This document shows positions 11,198-23,239 of a DNA stretch of 64,000 nt, piece after piece. A model generated the notes under the pieces. That model worked only from the letters and a program-made list of their open reading frames with translations. It had not been told where the DNA came from and ran no database searches. Position numbers and translations under genes: made by a program. Source of the DNA: Neoconidiobolus thromboides FSU 785 (lineage: Eukaryota; Entomophthoromycota; Entomophthoromycetes; Entomophthorales; Neoconidiobolaceae); assembly GCA_025603075.1 (NCBI GenBank), contig MU626336.1, positions 1 through 64,000 of the forward strand, in the 5' to 3' direction. The stretch's first letter is position 1. The number at the start of each line of letters is the position of its first letter.

Positions 11198-12702
11198 ATG
11201 AGTCTCAAAAAACCTAAATCCGAATCTCCGCCACCTATGGGCAGTTTATTATTAAAACTAGTGTTAAAGAAACCAACTTATTGTTTAGTTGTTATAGCTG
11301 CTTTTTTATCTTTATTAAAAGGTTATTTTTTTATGGTCAATTACAAGCCCCCAGATCGTGGATTAGTTTATTCTAAATTAAAAATGCAATCAATTCAAAT
11401 TAAAGAAAGCGGTAAGTAAAATAGCTTTATAGAATATTATTATAGCTATTGTATAAAATGGTTTATTAATAATAATTATTTCTGTTAGGTAGTAATTCAA
11501 TAATATATATTGGTTCAACGCCAAAACCGATTCCGAGGAATTTTGAAGTATTAGTTAAGGTAAAAACATATACTAATCATTTATTAGTAATATTAATATT
11601 ATATTAGGTTAAAGCGTTTGGTATTAATAGATTAGATTTATTACAAAGGGAAGGTAAATTTCGACAAAGTAATATTGGCAGTAATATTATGGGGATTGAG
11701 GTTGCTGGTACAGTAACAGAAGTAGGCGAAGATGGTAATAATAATATATATATACAACAAATAAATAAAATATTAATATTAATATTAATATTAATTCTTA
11801 TTTTATTTTAGTAAAAAACATCAAAATTGGAGATAGAGTCTGTGGTTTAGTCTATGGGGGAGGGTATTCCGAAGTAAGTATTATCCCAATTTGTTTATTT
11901 AATATTTAATATTTAATTCTTTTATTTATTTATCTTTATTATTATAGTATGCAGTTATCCATAGTAAATTAACATTTAAATTACCTAATAGTTTATCGTT
12001 TGAACAAGGGGCTGCTATACCCGAGGTAATTATTATTTCTAATTTGTATTTTATAATATTAATTATTTTACTATTATTTATTAGTCGTATTTAAGTAGTT
12101 ATTATATATTAAAAAAAATTGGTCAAATAGCTCCTGGAAAAAACATATTAATCAATGGAGTGGGAGATGGAATGGAAGATTCCATAATTCAATTATCTAA
12201 ATATTATAAAAGTAATAAGATTATAATAGTTTGTAATAGTTATGATAAGATCAAACATTATGAAAAGATGGGAGCATCAAAAGGAATTAATTATGAAAAA
12301 GAAAGTAATTTATTAGATAAGATACAAAAGAGCGGAATTAAAGGGATTGATTTAATAGTTGATAATTTGGGGACCAATTTGTTTTATGAAAATTTAAAAA
12401 CATTAAGCAAAAATGGAATTTATGTTTTATTAAATAGCAATCTATCTGAAGATATTCAATTAGATTTAAACTATTTATTAAAGAATAGTTTAAGTTTAAT
12501 TTCATTTCAATTATTTAATAATGAATCTGATAAATTATTTTTATTAGCTGAAGAATTTAAAAAAGAAATATTACCTAATTTAGATAATAAATTAATTAAA
12601 ATTCATATTGACAAAGCATTTAATTGGATTGAAATGGAAGATGCTCATCAATATTTATCTTCAAATTCAAATTTAGGTAAAGTTATTGGTGTTATTGACT
12701 AA
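11198..12702 (+). CDS. Zinc-independent quinone oxidoreductase, PIG3-like, membrane-anchored
   Basis: Six exons (11198-11411, 11489-11559, 11608-11734, 11812-11873, 11948-12025, 12085-12702) join in frame to 389 residues. Residues ~15-50 include a hydrophobic segment (CLVVIAAFLSLLKGYFF) that may anchor the enzyme in a membrane, which is unusual for the family. The catalytic part follows the medium-chain dehydrogenase order: a GroES-like domain with FEVLVKVKAFGINRLDLLQR and KIGDRVCGLVYGGGYSEYAV, then a Rossmann domain where the usual AAGGVG motif reads NGVGDGMED. LDLLQR and GGGYSEY are typical of the TP53I3/PIG3 NADPH:quinone reductases. Zinc ligands of alcohol dehydrogenases are absent. The altered nucleotide-binding loop makes cofactor binding uncertain. 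Confidence 0.82.
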
Positions 12703-12975
12703 TAACTTATATTATATAATATACTACTCTCTATATTCTACTCTTTACTTTCTTTATTCAATATTCTCTCTATTAATTTAAATAAAACTTTAATAATTTT
12801 AAAAAAAATCACCTTTATTATTCAATATTTAATTAAATTAAATCACACTTTAATCCTTCTCCTGTAATATATTAATAAATTCAATCTTACTATCATGAAC
12901 ATACTGACTATTAATTTAATTACATAAAAATAAAATCTCATCACTTTATTTCTTTTGTTTTAATTTTATTTTCAT

Positions 12976-15519
12976 TTAAAAAAACTTTTTTGATGTAAAT
13001 AAATTATTATTAAATTGTATTTTTGAAAAAATAGAAGGTTCCATTGAATCTTGATAATCTAATTCATTTTCTTTAGTCCTAATTGATTCTAATACTTCTC
13101 TTCTTTGTGACCAGTCTAAATCAACTCGATGTTGAATAATATCTTCAATTAAATTTAATGGCATATCAAAATATTGTTTTCTTAAGGGATAAAATTCTAA
13201 AAATATCATTTTACTTGGTGATGAAGCTAAATTTTGTAATCTTATTAATGGGTCAAATTGTACAGAAGTATATTTGTTATCTAAATATTTGTTAAAAAAT
13301 TCTTGTAACCCTTTTGTTTCTTCCAACATTTTATTACTACATTGTGGTAATATGAATTTTGCTTGTTTATTTTTAAATGCCTTAATTGATTCAATCATTG
13401 TTAACTCTAATAATTTTTCCATTAATAAATTAAATAAAAATGGATTTAATTGAGTTTTAAAATCTTCACAATAATCTTCATATGTGGCAATAATACATAG
13501 TATTAAATCTTCTTCATACCAAACTTCAGTATAAATTTGACTATATAATTCCTTCAAATCATTAAATATAACTTTTAAAATAATGTCGACTCCTAAAGTA
13601 GCTAATTTAAAAAAGCCATCTGACATTTCATTGATATATGTCATTGCTCTTTCTTTATAAACATCGTGTAACATACCACTTACTTTATTAATTAAAGGTT
13701 CTCCTCTATCTACAGATCTTAATTGATTATTAATTAAAGCAATAACATATTCTACAAATCCTTGAGAAATAGAAGATGGATCATCTAAATATTTTTCTAA
13801 TTCATTACGCATTGTATCTGAACATCGTTGTTGATAAACTTGTGCCATTTTAGTACAACATTTAATAACTTCTACTAAAATACGTGCTGAATTGGCATCA
13901 GCTGCTAATTCAATTTGAGCATCATATGCTTCAAATCCAGTATCAGATGCACTTAAATAATAATTACCTTCATGATTAATATGAGGTTCTTTATCTCGAA
14001 TTAAAAAATAATCTAAATCTAGTTTAATTAATGCAGATGTTTGCTCTGATAATCTATCCATAACAATCGATAAATAACCCTCAATTAATTTAGATTGATT
14101 ACCACCTAATAATGGGGGTTCTAATGAAGATTGAGAAATACCTAATTGATGAAATAATTCATCGTGATAATCTTGTATAAATCTCATGACTTCTAATATT
14201 TCTCCACCAATTAATTTACTTATATCAGATACTAATGTTTCTAAATGATGAAACACTCTTTTGTGATATTCATTTACAAAAAAATCAAATATATTATAAC
14301 TAGGCGGAAATGCAGAGAATAAAGTATCATTTAACAATTTTAAATCTTGAGGAATGGATTCTAATGTAGCAATAACATCAAATAAATTGGTTTGATCTAC
14401 ATCTTGAAAATAGTTTTGAAATCTTAATTCAATGGCTTCTTTTAATGAATTTAAAAATTGATTTTTAAATCCCTTATTTTTTCTTGGACTACCTTCCGCT
14501 AATTTCCATTTATTATTTGCTCTTTGACCTGCAAATTTTAAACTTTGAGTCTTTGCTTGTTCCACTTGTAAAGCTCTTTTATCTGCCAATTCTTCACATT
14601 CTACAATTTTAATTACATGAACAAAATGTTTTAATTCTCCATTTTCAATCCATAAATATAAATCCTTTACTACATCCCAAAGAAATCGTAAAAAATCAGA
14701 GCTAACTTGATCCACTTTTCGAAATACTTGATTTAAATCAATAGCTACTTCTTGTGAGCACTTTTTACTATAATGCATAGTAACATCTCGGAATTCCTCT
14801 ACATGATATAATTCATAATGAATAACCAATAAATTGATTTTAGTTAATCCTCCAGGTATCCTTGCTCTTGCTAGTAATTGTTCAATTAAATTGATTTGTT
14901 GTTGAAATACTTGAAACCTTTTAACATAACGATGGGTAGCTACCATATTACTATGAATCCTTGATAACTTTAAAAAAAATTAATTAAAACAATTTAATAA
15001 AAATAAAATAAGAATTATTACCTCTTTAATAGTTTCATAACCCGGAATTTTACTTTGATTTTCTTTACAAAGTATCTCCACTTTTTGAATACTTTGACGG
15101 ATTTGATTGAGCCTCTCATTAGAGCCTGAAAATAATTTAAATGTTTCTTGAATATCATCAAATTGGGATTGTACATCTGTTCTCAATTGAATCTCAACAG
15201 TAGATTTTTCTTGGATTAATTTCTTCCTTAAAAAATCAATCTTTACGTTTAAATCATCCGGATGTTTTAATAGCTCTGATAAGCGCGAAATAGCTACTTT
15301 ATAAGCTTCCATATCTCTAGTTAATGGATCGTCATTACTTTGAATGCTGGAAAACTTTGTTGGACTTGGTAAATTGATGGTATTATTAAACTTCTTTATT
15401 GAAGCTTGTCGTTGTATTGGACTTTCTATATAATCTTCACCTGTGATGGAATTATCTTTCGTTATGGTAATTGCATATGGTACCTTGATTTGTTTTTCTT
15501 CTTTATTATTGGGATCCAT
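12976..15519 (-). CDS. SEC6: Exocyst complex component Sec6 (EXOC3)
   Basis: Two exons on the minus strand (15519-15022 and 14967-12976) give 829 residues, close to the usual 750-805. Sec6 is a core subunit of the exocyst, which tethers secretory vesicles to the plasma membrane at growth sites. The N-terminal 110 residues are polar. The core begins with a coiled-coil (LRKKLIQEKSTVEIQLRTD) and the segment RYVKRFQVFQQQINLIEQLL; NLLVIHYELYHVEEFRD, the all-helical middle and the C-terminal helical bundle follow in family order. I chose the ATG at 15519; an in-frame ATG at 15648 would add 43 hydrophobic residues unlike Sec6 and crowd the divergent gene. The gene is head-to-head with the SIF-motif gene, 192 bp away. 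Confidence 0.88.
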
Positions 15520-15711
15520 TGGCGTTGAATTAGATGAGTAAAATGGGTGGATTAAATTTGTAAGTTGAATTGGAAATAAAGTGGCTTGGAATTCAAGTTC
15601 TTTTGTTGTCAGGTGATTGAAGATAGTTAATATGACCAATGAAATCAAGAAGATTTTTGTAGTGGAACGTAATGAGATTTAATAGCTAATAATTGATTTT
15701 TTAATTAATAA

Positions 15712-16939
15712 ATGTTTGGTTTTAATGGGAAAGATAATAGCTTGTTTCAAAAGTGGAATGGTGCGGATAGAAGCTATTTAAAAAATAGTTGTATAAATAA
15801 AAGTATATTTGATATAAAGGAAAATGGTAAGTTTTGGGAATACATAGACCTATTATTAAAATTAATTAATGTTTTTATATTAGATACCGGTAATGAGTTT
15901 CAAAGTGATAAAGATGATATTATATTTAATAAAAAAATCCAATCGGAAAATATTGGTAATAACTCCATATTTGAAATGAATAAAAATCATGAAAATTTGG
16001 AAGCTATGAGTAAGTTGATTTAATATTTTGTACTATTAGCTTATTTAATGTTAATTTTTTAGATAATAACTCCCAAGATTTTAATAAATATTTAGGCAAC
16101 TCAAAAACAAAGTTTTTTGAACAGGATAAAGTTATAAGAGTAGAAGATAAAGGCAACGATATCGGAAATTATTCACTTAACAATGACACAATTAATCCAA
16201 ATTATAATTTATTTTCAAAATTTAAATCAAAGGGGAAAATGGGTGGAGTAAAAAATAGAAATGATTTTAATTATACAAGTAGGGAGGAAAAGGATTCGAT
16301 ATTCAATAAAAATATTACTGTGAGGAGTGAATATGATAGTAAGGACAGTATATTTAATCGACAAAAAGAAGATGTGAAGTTTTTAAATAATTCAATATTC
16401 AACCATAAGAAGTTCCAAAACAGGAAGGAACCAGATGAAAATAATTTTACTACTTCTATAATAAATCAAAGTATATTTGATAATAATGGAAATAAGGATA
16501 CAACAGGATTAAGAGGATTTGAAAATAATATTAAATTAGATCAAGAAGAGAAAAATCAATATTCTGTTAACAATGTAGAGCCAACAGTTAGGTTTAGAAA
16601 TTTAGAAAATAAAGATAACTTCGATACGCTTAATCTAAAACAAGATAAGAATAACGAATTGAGATTGAATGATAATTATTTCAATGGTAAAAATCAAACT
16701 AAACTTTCAATGTTTCAATTAAATAGAGATAAAAATAAAGAAAATAATAATAACTTATTTCAATATAAAAAGCAGGAAGAAAAGAAACAAAGGAATGAAA
16801 AATATTATAAACAATATCTTCAAAGTAAACAGGAAATTAAAAAAGCAAATCAATTAATAAATAGTTTAGATATTGAATTAAATTATACAAAAAGTAAAGT
16901 GGAACAATTACAAGAGAAAATAAATCATGAGTTTATATC

Positions 16940-16976
<37 letters not shown>

Positions 16977-17810
16977 GATGAATTTAATAATTTAAATCAA
17001 TATTTATTTAATATATCAAAATCAACCATCGTCACAGATTTAGCCACTCAACAAAACCTTCAAAAATTAGAAGAATGTATTAATATTATTAAAATGGATT
17101 ACATACTAATGAAACATCAATTAAATAATTATAAAAACAATCAACAGAATATAATAAATAATGAGCTAGAAAAAGAAAATTTAATTTATATTAATAATTT
17201 ACAATTGTCTGAAGAAAAAATAAAACAATTACAGTTAAAGTTAATAGAAACTCGTAAATTAGCAAAAGAAAAAGATATATATATTAATGAATTAGAATCT
17301 TATGGAAATAAATTAAAGAATCAGTTATATGAAATTAAAGCTAAAGATCAGAATATGAATGAGTTAAATAATGATTTAAGTAAGATAAATGAACAATTAA
17401 ATCAATTAATTATTAGAAATAAAATACCAATCTCAATAATGGGTAGTTATATAGATCAACAAGAACAAATAAATAATATTGAATTAATAAATAGCAATTC
17501 AATATATTCAATAAATTATTATAACTCAATACAAGATAAACTAGAACATATTAATAACTATTTAATTATAATAAATTCCCAAAACATCAATAATGGCATA
17601 TCCAACAAGGAATTAAAACTTATAGATATTCAAAAGAAACTCAATGATAAAGAAATAGAAGTTAAAATTTATAAAAAAATGTTAAACTTTATTAAAGAGA
17701 AATTGGACAGAAATGTAAAGCAACAAATCGTTCAAGGGATGATTACTCATGAGTTAAATCAAATTGAAGAAAAACAAAGAATCTCAAAATTGTTTAGAAA
17801 ACTGAAATAA
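15712..17810 (+). CDS. Coiled-coil Asn-rich protein with repeated S-I-F motifs, unknown function
   Basis: Exons 15712-15826, 15884-16009 and 16063-17810 join in frame to 662 residues. I do not recognise the protein. The first ~320 residues are polar and probably disordered, and carry a short motif about ten times: NSLF, KSIFD, DIIFN, NSIFE, NLFS, DSIFN (twice), NSIFN, QSIFD, LSMF, NLFQ. The second half (from about residue 350) is a long predicted coiled coil rich in E/K/Q/I/L, broken by an 11-residue Asn run. This plan, repeated docking motifs plus coiled coil, would suit a scaffold of a spindle pole, septum or nuclear pore, but that is inference. It is divergent from SEC6 across a 192 bp spacer. 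Confidence 0.75.
16941..16975 (+). repeat. AAT trinucleotide microsatellite (poly-Asn)
   Basis: A run of about eleven AAT codons lies in frame within the coiled-coil gene and encodes eleven Asn. Length polymorphism is likely at such a tract. Confidence 0.9.
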
Positions 17811-19089
17811 ATAATATTGTATATATTAATTAATTAACTAATTTTTGATATTAAAGTTCTAATTGGCGATTGTGTTTTTATATTAATTGAGTTAAGGTCT
17901 AGTATTAAAATTTTAATTAAGTTAGTATAATGGATAACTATTTATATGTATTATAATTATGAAAGCCTAGTAAGTTGATATCAAAAGTAAATAGATAGTA
18001 TTGATATATTTTAATTAAACATTATTGTTTAAAATTTTAGAATATTTAATTTTAATAATAATAAAGTTAGATATTATAATAAAAAAATCCTTCAAACTTC
18101 TAATATTCTTTAATAATATATAGTTTAGATGATGCTTACTAAAAAGTATCTTGATAAGAAAGAAAAACGGCTATAAGGGATTAAAGGAATATGAGATATA
18201 GATAATCACTAATATAAATCGACCTAGATTTTATATATTAAAAGTTCTTTTCTTTAACTTTAGAAATTTAAAATAGTTAAGAAAATTCTGAACTGATTTA
18301 ATTTAACTTTCTACTCAGAAAAAAAGTAAAAATAAAGAATATTACTAAATCTAACACTTGAGCTTATTTTAGTAAGGATCTTATGCGTTCCAAACTTATT
18401 CTTTACTATATTAAATTGGAATTTATCAAGGAATTTTATAAATTAATAGAAACCTTGTTCTAAAAAAATTCAATGATATTAAAATCTTATTAGTGATTTC
18501 ATATGGCTATTTCATAACACGTAGCTCGGTATATTTACAAATAATTCTGTTTTTTGTATAAACGTAACATAATTATATCAAAATCATATTTAATCAAAAT
18601 CAATTTTTTAATATTTACATCATCTACATTTTGGTTTCGAAAAGGCAATGATTTCAATTTGTATAGCGACGAATAGTGATGAAGAATTAAAATAAAATGC
18701 GTTGTTCAAAGCCAATCAATGCAATATCAACAAAGTTATCCCAACAAAAATAGCATAGTAGGTCAATATGAGGAAGAAAACAATAGATTAAAGCCTAATA
18801 AATACAAGATAAAATTTATGTAAAATAAAATAAGCTATTCTTTAATTTGAAACATTCAAATAAAATATCATATCTAAATATACCCTTTTCCTTACTAACC
18901 GATAATAAATAACCCCAATCTTCTTCAATGATATTCTGATATTACCCACTTTTTATTATATAAATGAGCTAGCTTCCAAATTTAGATAATATTCTAAAGT
19001 CCTGTTATTAAAACTATATATAAACTCAAGTTTGACTTTTCAAAGATTCTCTAGATTTTTCATTCTTTTTTAACTAATTTATAAAAAAA
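17811..19089. other. 1.3 kb intergenic region
   Basis: This very AT-rich spacer contains no frame with protein character and no copy of the dispersed repeat. It must hold the promoter of the phosphate symporter gene downstream; no specific site can be identified. Confidence 0.5.
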
Positions 19090-20580
19090 ATGTTAGACGA
19101 ATACACTTGGTTGTTTGCTTTAAGTATCATTGTAGCATTTATTGATGGCTATGGTATTGGTGCTAATGATGTATCTAATTCCTTTTCCACTTCCGTAGGT
19201 TCAAAATCAATCACTTTAGGACAAGCTTGCTTTATCGCCATTTTCACAGAGTTTTTAGGTGCTTTTTTATTAGGTGCTAATACTGCTTCCACCATCAGCG
19301 GAAGTATCATTGATATGTCTAAGTTTATAGATAATCCAGGACTTTTAATGTTAGCTATGTTCTGTGCTTTAATTGGATCTTCTACATGGACCTTGATAGC
19401 CACTAGATTAGGTTGGCCAGTATCCACTTCTCATGCTATTGTTGGTGCCACCATTGGGGTTGGTATTGCAGGCTATGGACCAAGTAATGTCAAATGGGGA
19501 TATAATGGAGTAGCTAAAATTGTTACCTCTTGGTTTGTTTCTCCAATTACTGCTGGTATCGTTGCTAGTATTATTTTTCTTATAACCAAGCATGCTATTC
19601 TCAAACATGAAAACTCATTTGAACGTGGTTTAAAAGCTATCCCTATTTATTTTGGTCTTACTGCTGCTATCAATTTATTTTATATTTTATTTAAAGATAC
19701 AAAAGAACCAGGAGATATTGGTATTGGTGCTTTGGTAGGTATTGTAATTGCTTGTTCAATAGTAGTTGCCCTATTCTGTTGGTTTTTTGTTGCACAGTGG
19801 TTACGTCGTAGCTTAAAAGGGGATGAATACTTAAGATGGTATCATATTTTTGTGATTCCATTTTTAAAAACTCAACCTAAAAAGGCCGATATGATTCAAC
19901 CTGAAGCTGCTAAAGAAGAAGAAGATACAACATTAGAGACCAAAGAATCCTTTATTGCAAAAGTCAAAAAAGTGCTTTTGAGTGGTATTAATCATGATGT
20001 ACATAAAATCGACTCTGAACATATAGCTAATGTCCATCAAGCAGCTGAAAGATATGATAATGATACTGAGTATATGTATTCCTTTTTACAAGTTGTAACC
20101 GCTTGTATGGCTTCATTTGCTCATGGATCCAATGATGTAGCTAACGCTGTTGGTCCTTTATCAGTAATTTATAGTATTTGGAGTTCTGGCATAGTATCAC
20201 CTAACAATATTGAAGTACCAGTATGGGTGTTAGCCTTTGGTGGCATTGCTATTGACATTGGTCTTTGCACCTATGGCTATAATATCATGAAGACTTTGGG
20301 AAATAAGATCACTTATATTACTCCATCAAGAGGATTTTCAATGGAATTAGGTACATCGTTAACAGTTGTAACAGCTTCAAAACTTGGATTACCAATTTCA
20401 ACTACTCATTGTATTACTGGTGCTACAGCAGCTGTTGGCTTATGTAATGGCAATTCATCTTCTCTTAATTGGAGGATGTTAGGATGGTGCTTTTTCTCTT
20501 GGGTTTTAACTTTACCCTTTGCTGGCTTGACAGCTGGAATCTTTTTCTATGTTCTTTCTCATGCACCAAAATTTAGTTAG
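19090..20580 (+). CDS. PHO89: Sodium/phosphate symporter, Pho89/PiT family
   Basis: A complete, intronless 496-residue membrane protein. Both halves carry the inverted-repeat signature of the inorganic phosphate transporter (PiT/PHO-4) family: GANDVSNSFSTSVGSKSIT near residue 24 and GSNDVANAVGPLSVIYS near residue 348. Each is followed by the matching PVSTSHAIVG and PISTTHCITG segments. A hydrophilic cytoplasmic loop (about residues 255-330, with a Glu-rich stretch) separates the halves and is shorter than in yeast Pho89 (574 residues). The protein takes up phosphate with sodium, or with protons in some relatives, at the plasma membrane. In yeast such genes respond to phosphate starvation; no Pho4-type CACGTG site stood out upstream, so regulation is unknown here. 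Confidence 0.95.
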   Translation: MLDEYTWLFALSIIVAFIDGYGIGANDVSNSFSTSVGSKSITLGQACFIAIFTEFLGAFLLGANTASTISGSIIDMSKFIDNPGLLMLAMFCALIGSSTWTLIATRLGWPVSTSHAIVGATIGVGIAGYGPSNVKWGYNGVAKIVTSWFVSPITAGIVASIIFLITKHAILKHENSFERGLKAIPIYFGLTAAINLFYILFKDTKEPGDIGIGALVGIVIACSIVVALFCWFFVAQWLRRSLKGDEYLRWYHIFVIPFLKTQPKKADMIQPEAAKEEEDTTLETKESFIAKVKKVLLSGINHDVHKIDSEHIANVHQAAERYDNDTEYMYSFLQVVTACMASFAHGSNDVANAVGPLSVIYSIWSSGIVSPNNIEVPVWVLAFGGIAIDIGLCTYGYNIMKTLGNKITYITPSRGFSMELGTSLTVVTASKLGLPISTTHCITGATAAVGLCNGNSSSLNWRMLGWCFFSWVLTLPFAGLTAGIFFYVLSHAPKFS

Positions 20581-21404
20581 ATTATTTATGGTTTATCTTG
20601 GTTGATTAAGCTGTTTTGAAAAGTATGTTGTTAATTCTAAATATATATTATGTGAAATCATTATTAATTACATTTCTTTTTTAAATTAACTTATGACTAT
20701 GATACTAATGTAATTATATAGCGTACATATGGTATTATGGTAATTATGAAGTTTTTTGTCGATAGCAATTTTATATTTTATGACAGCTTAGAGTTAGTTT
20801 TTCATTTAAATTTTGTATACCTATTAAATACATCTTTAAGTGTTACAAGGTTTAATTCTATTAAGATAAATATATTTAACATTATCCCAATTGATAACTT
20901 GGAAATTGTTTTGAAGTTTCTTAGGCTAAAGGTAGAATTAAAGTATTTATCAATAGAATAGAGAAACAAGAGATGAAAGGGAAAAAGTGGAGACTGGGAT
21001 GTCTCAACACAGAATTAATAATAATAATGAAAAAGTGTTTTTAAATATGACCTTTCGAAATAAAGGTATAGGCCTAAAGAAAGGTTTTTTGAATTGTAGT
21101 TAAGAAAGAGTTATGTATAAACAAAGTAGTTGTATCTTAAAAAGGGAAAAAAATGAGATAATAAATTTTAAAGTTAACATTAGGTGGGAGTACCATCAAC
21201 GTAGAAGATATAGTAGTGAAATAACATTAGTTAAAGTTAATTATATTTAATAAAATAGATGTAGTTTATTGATTTATAAGTGATTTTAATTTGTGTCAAT
21301 ATGGGTTGTTTCAGTACGTTACTTTATGTACTTGTGCCCTTTTTTAAAAGTTAGAAGTTAAAATTAAATGCATTTAAATATATATAATAAATACATACTT
21401 TACC

Positions 21405-22160
21405 ATTAATTTTGTTGATTTCTTATTAAATTGAATATACCAAAACAATGTATATGATTAATAAAAAGCAAAAAGTAAACTTAGTCACTTTGAAGGGTGA
21501 GTTGTCTAAACAATTTTAGTTAAATTCAAGCTATGAATTAAAAATGATTTGCCACTACACATAAGGGTATCATTTATATCAGCTTGAAAGTAGGGAGAGT
21601 CCCTATTGCCTTTTTTTTGTAGTTTTACTGGTAGTGTCGTAAGCTTCGGTACAAGAATTTTTACCAATTTTTAAACAAGTAGTGTAATGGAGGTATAAAC
21701 AGTTTCTGAGTAAGTGATAATAGTTAAAAACCTAGTAGAAAGCGTATAGTTTCTATATACGAACCTATCAAATGAGCCCTTAACTAGATTGTTTTCTTTT
21801 TACATGTTGTAGCATCACTATTTTCAGATACTGTATAAGTTATATTAGTGATAAATTTGAAAGGCTCCCCTTTAAAAGTGCATGAATATTCATATCCTTC
21901 TTTTAGTTTTCCTGGTACTAGTTAGTTTCTCGAAATCTTCAGCTGTACAATCTAAAGAATCATTCTTTATTGAAGATGGTTTTCCACCTACTAAACTTAA
22001 AACTACAATTGATATTTATAAAGATAGTATAAAGGCTTTTAACTTTTAAAAATATCAAAACATTCAATATGAACGTACTGTTATTATTATTCACATTTAA
22101 TAATTCCTCCCTTTTGGAACTTAGGGTCTTTGTTAAATACTTGGAAGAGACTTTATTATT
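21405..22160. repeat. Segmental duplication, unit 1
   Basis: Unit 1 of a diverged direct duplication. Shared landmarks with unit 2 include a TATATGAT(T/C)AAT start, TAAATTCAAGCTAT, CTTCTTTTAG followed by CTGGTACT, CTACTAAAC/GCTATTAAAT, and TTATTCACATTT then TTTTGGAACTTA. The order of landmarks is the same in both. Confidence 0.65.
21440..22020 (-). pseudogene. Remnant of small secreted cysteine-containing protein, copy 2
   Basis: The minus strand shows the hydrophobic IVVLSLVGGKPS, then CTAEDFEKLTSTRKT. After a frame change come GYEYSCTFKG, ITNITYTVSENSDATTC and a stop. The motif order matches copies 1 and 3. At least one frameshift and an early stop mark it as a pseudogene. Confidence 0.55.
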
Positions 22161-23239
22161 TTATATGTAGAATAACAGTTCATCTTTATTATTTCTCTTA
22201 ATGATCTCCAAAATAATTAATATAATTTTAATCAAGTTTATGTGGGTTAGTTTAAAAACTTGGTTCAATTTTTATTGAGTTTAGATTTTTAGTAAAAATT
22301 GGGAATTGAATATAAGGAGGTGCCATAAAATTGGTTGCTTTTTGTTATGAGAACGTTTTTTTGGCCAATATTTTATCTATAAAATTTAAAATTTACGCTA
22401 CAGAAAATGGACAAAAATATAAAATGTGAAATCTTTCTAATTAACTAAGCTTTTTAAACTTATCTATATTTAATATTTCTTATGAAATAAGGTCTAAAAG
22501 TAGTTTATCCTATATGTAAAGGCTCTAGATATGATTTTGAAAACTGTGTAATATAAAGTCTTTTATTTTATAAATTGAATCTATAGTATTATTTTAACTT
22601 TTATATATCATGTAGTTTTTATCACACATTTTAAATTTGTTCCGCAATATGAATATTTAGTAGCTAATTGAGTTTTTCAATGTTTTGGAAAAACTTTTGG
22701 GCAAACCATACCTTTGGGCATTTGTAATACTAGCTGGTCTTTTAGCGATATATTCTTACTCATTGAAACTATTACTAACTGAATTAAATGTGAATTGGAT
22801 ATTTCTAATTTTCTACTTGCTGGCTAAGACTGCTTTTTGTAAAATAACAACCATCTTTAGATTTAAGTTATTTTCATTAATTATTTACCTCTTTATCATT
22901 TCCTTACCACACTTCAAACATTTCTTCACAAGTCATTTGTGAGTTTTTCAACTCTTTCATGACTATTTAAAATAGCTTTTAGATAAACATTAATATACCT
23001 AAGTTATTCAGTACACAAATAGATGATGATGATAATTTATAAGCAATTTAAGAACAACCTTTGATGATGCGGAAAGAGATTTATTGTGACTATGTTTAAA
23101 TAAAAGGAACAGAGTGGATTAATTTATAAATAACAATAATACAAACTAATATACAGCTGCTTTAGCGATTTTGTATTTACTCTCTAGACTTTGGTGCTAG
23201 ACAAAGTCATGCTTATGTAACATATATATATCTACTATC

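Noticed and set aside
15520..15648. In-frame upstream start that would add 43 residues to Sec6
   Set aside because: The extension is hydrophobic and unlike Sec6, and would leave only 63 bp before the divergent gene; the ATG at 15519 was preferred.
19149..19608. Two open frames antisense to the phosphate symporter
   Set aside because: They are shadows of a gene with strong family motifs on the plus strand.
20737..20961. 74-codon open frame downstream of the phosphate symporter
   Set aside because: Composition is what AT-rich DNA gives by chance (Phe/Ile/Leu/Asn); no motif, no homologous copy nearby.
22685..22942. 85-codon hydrophobic frame in the gene desert
   Set aside because: It begins with a non-ATG codon and shows no conserved motif; the same interval is not shared by the duplicated units on either side.
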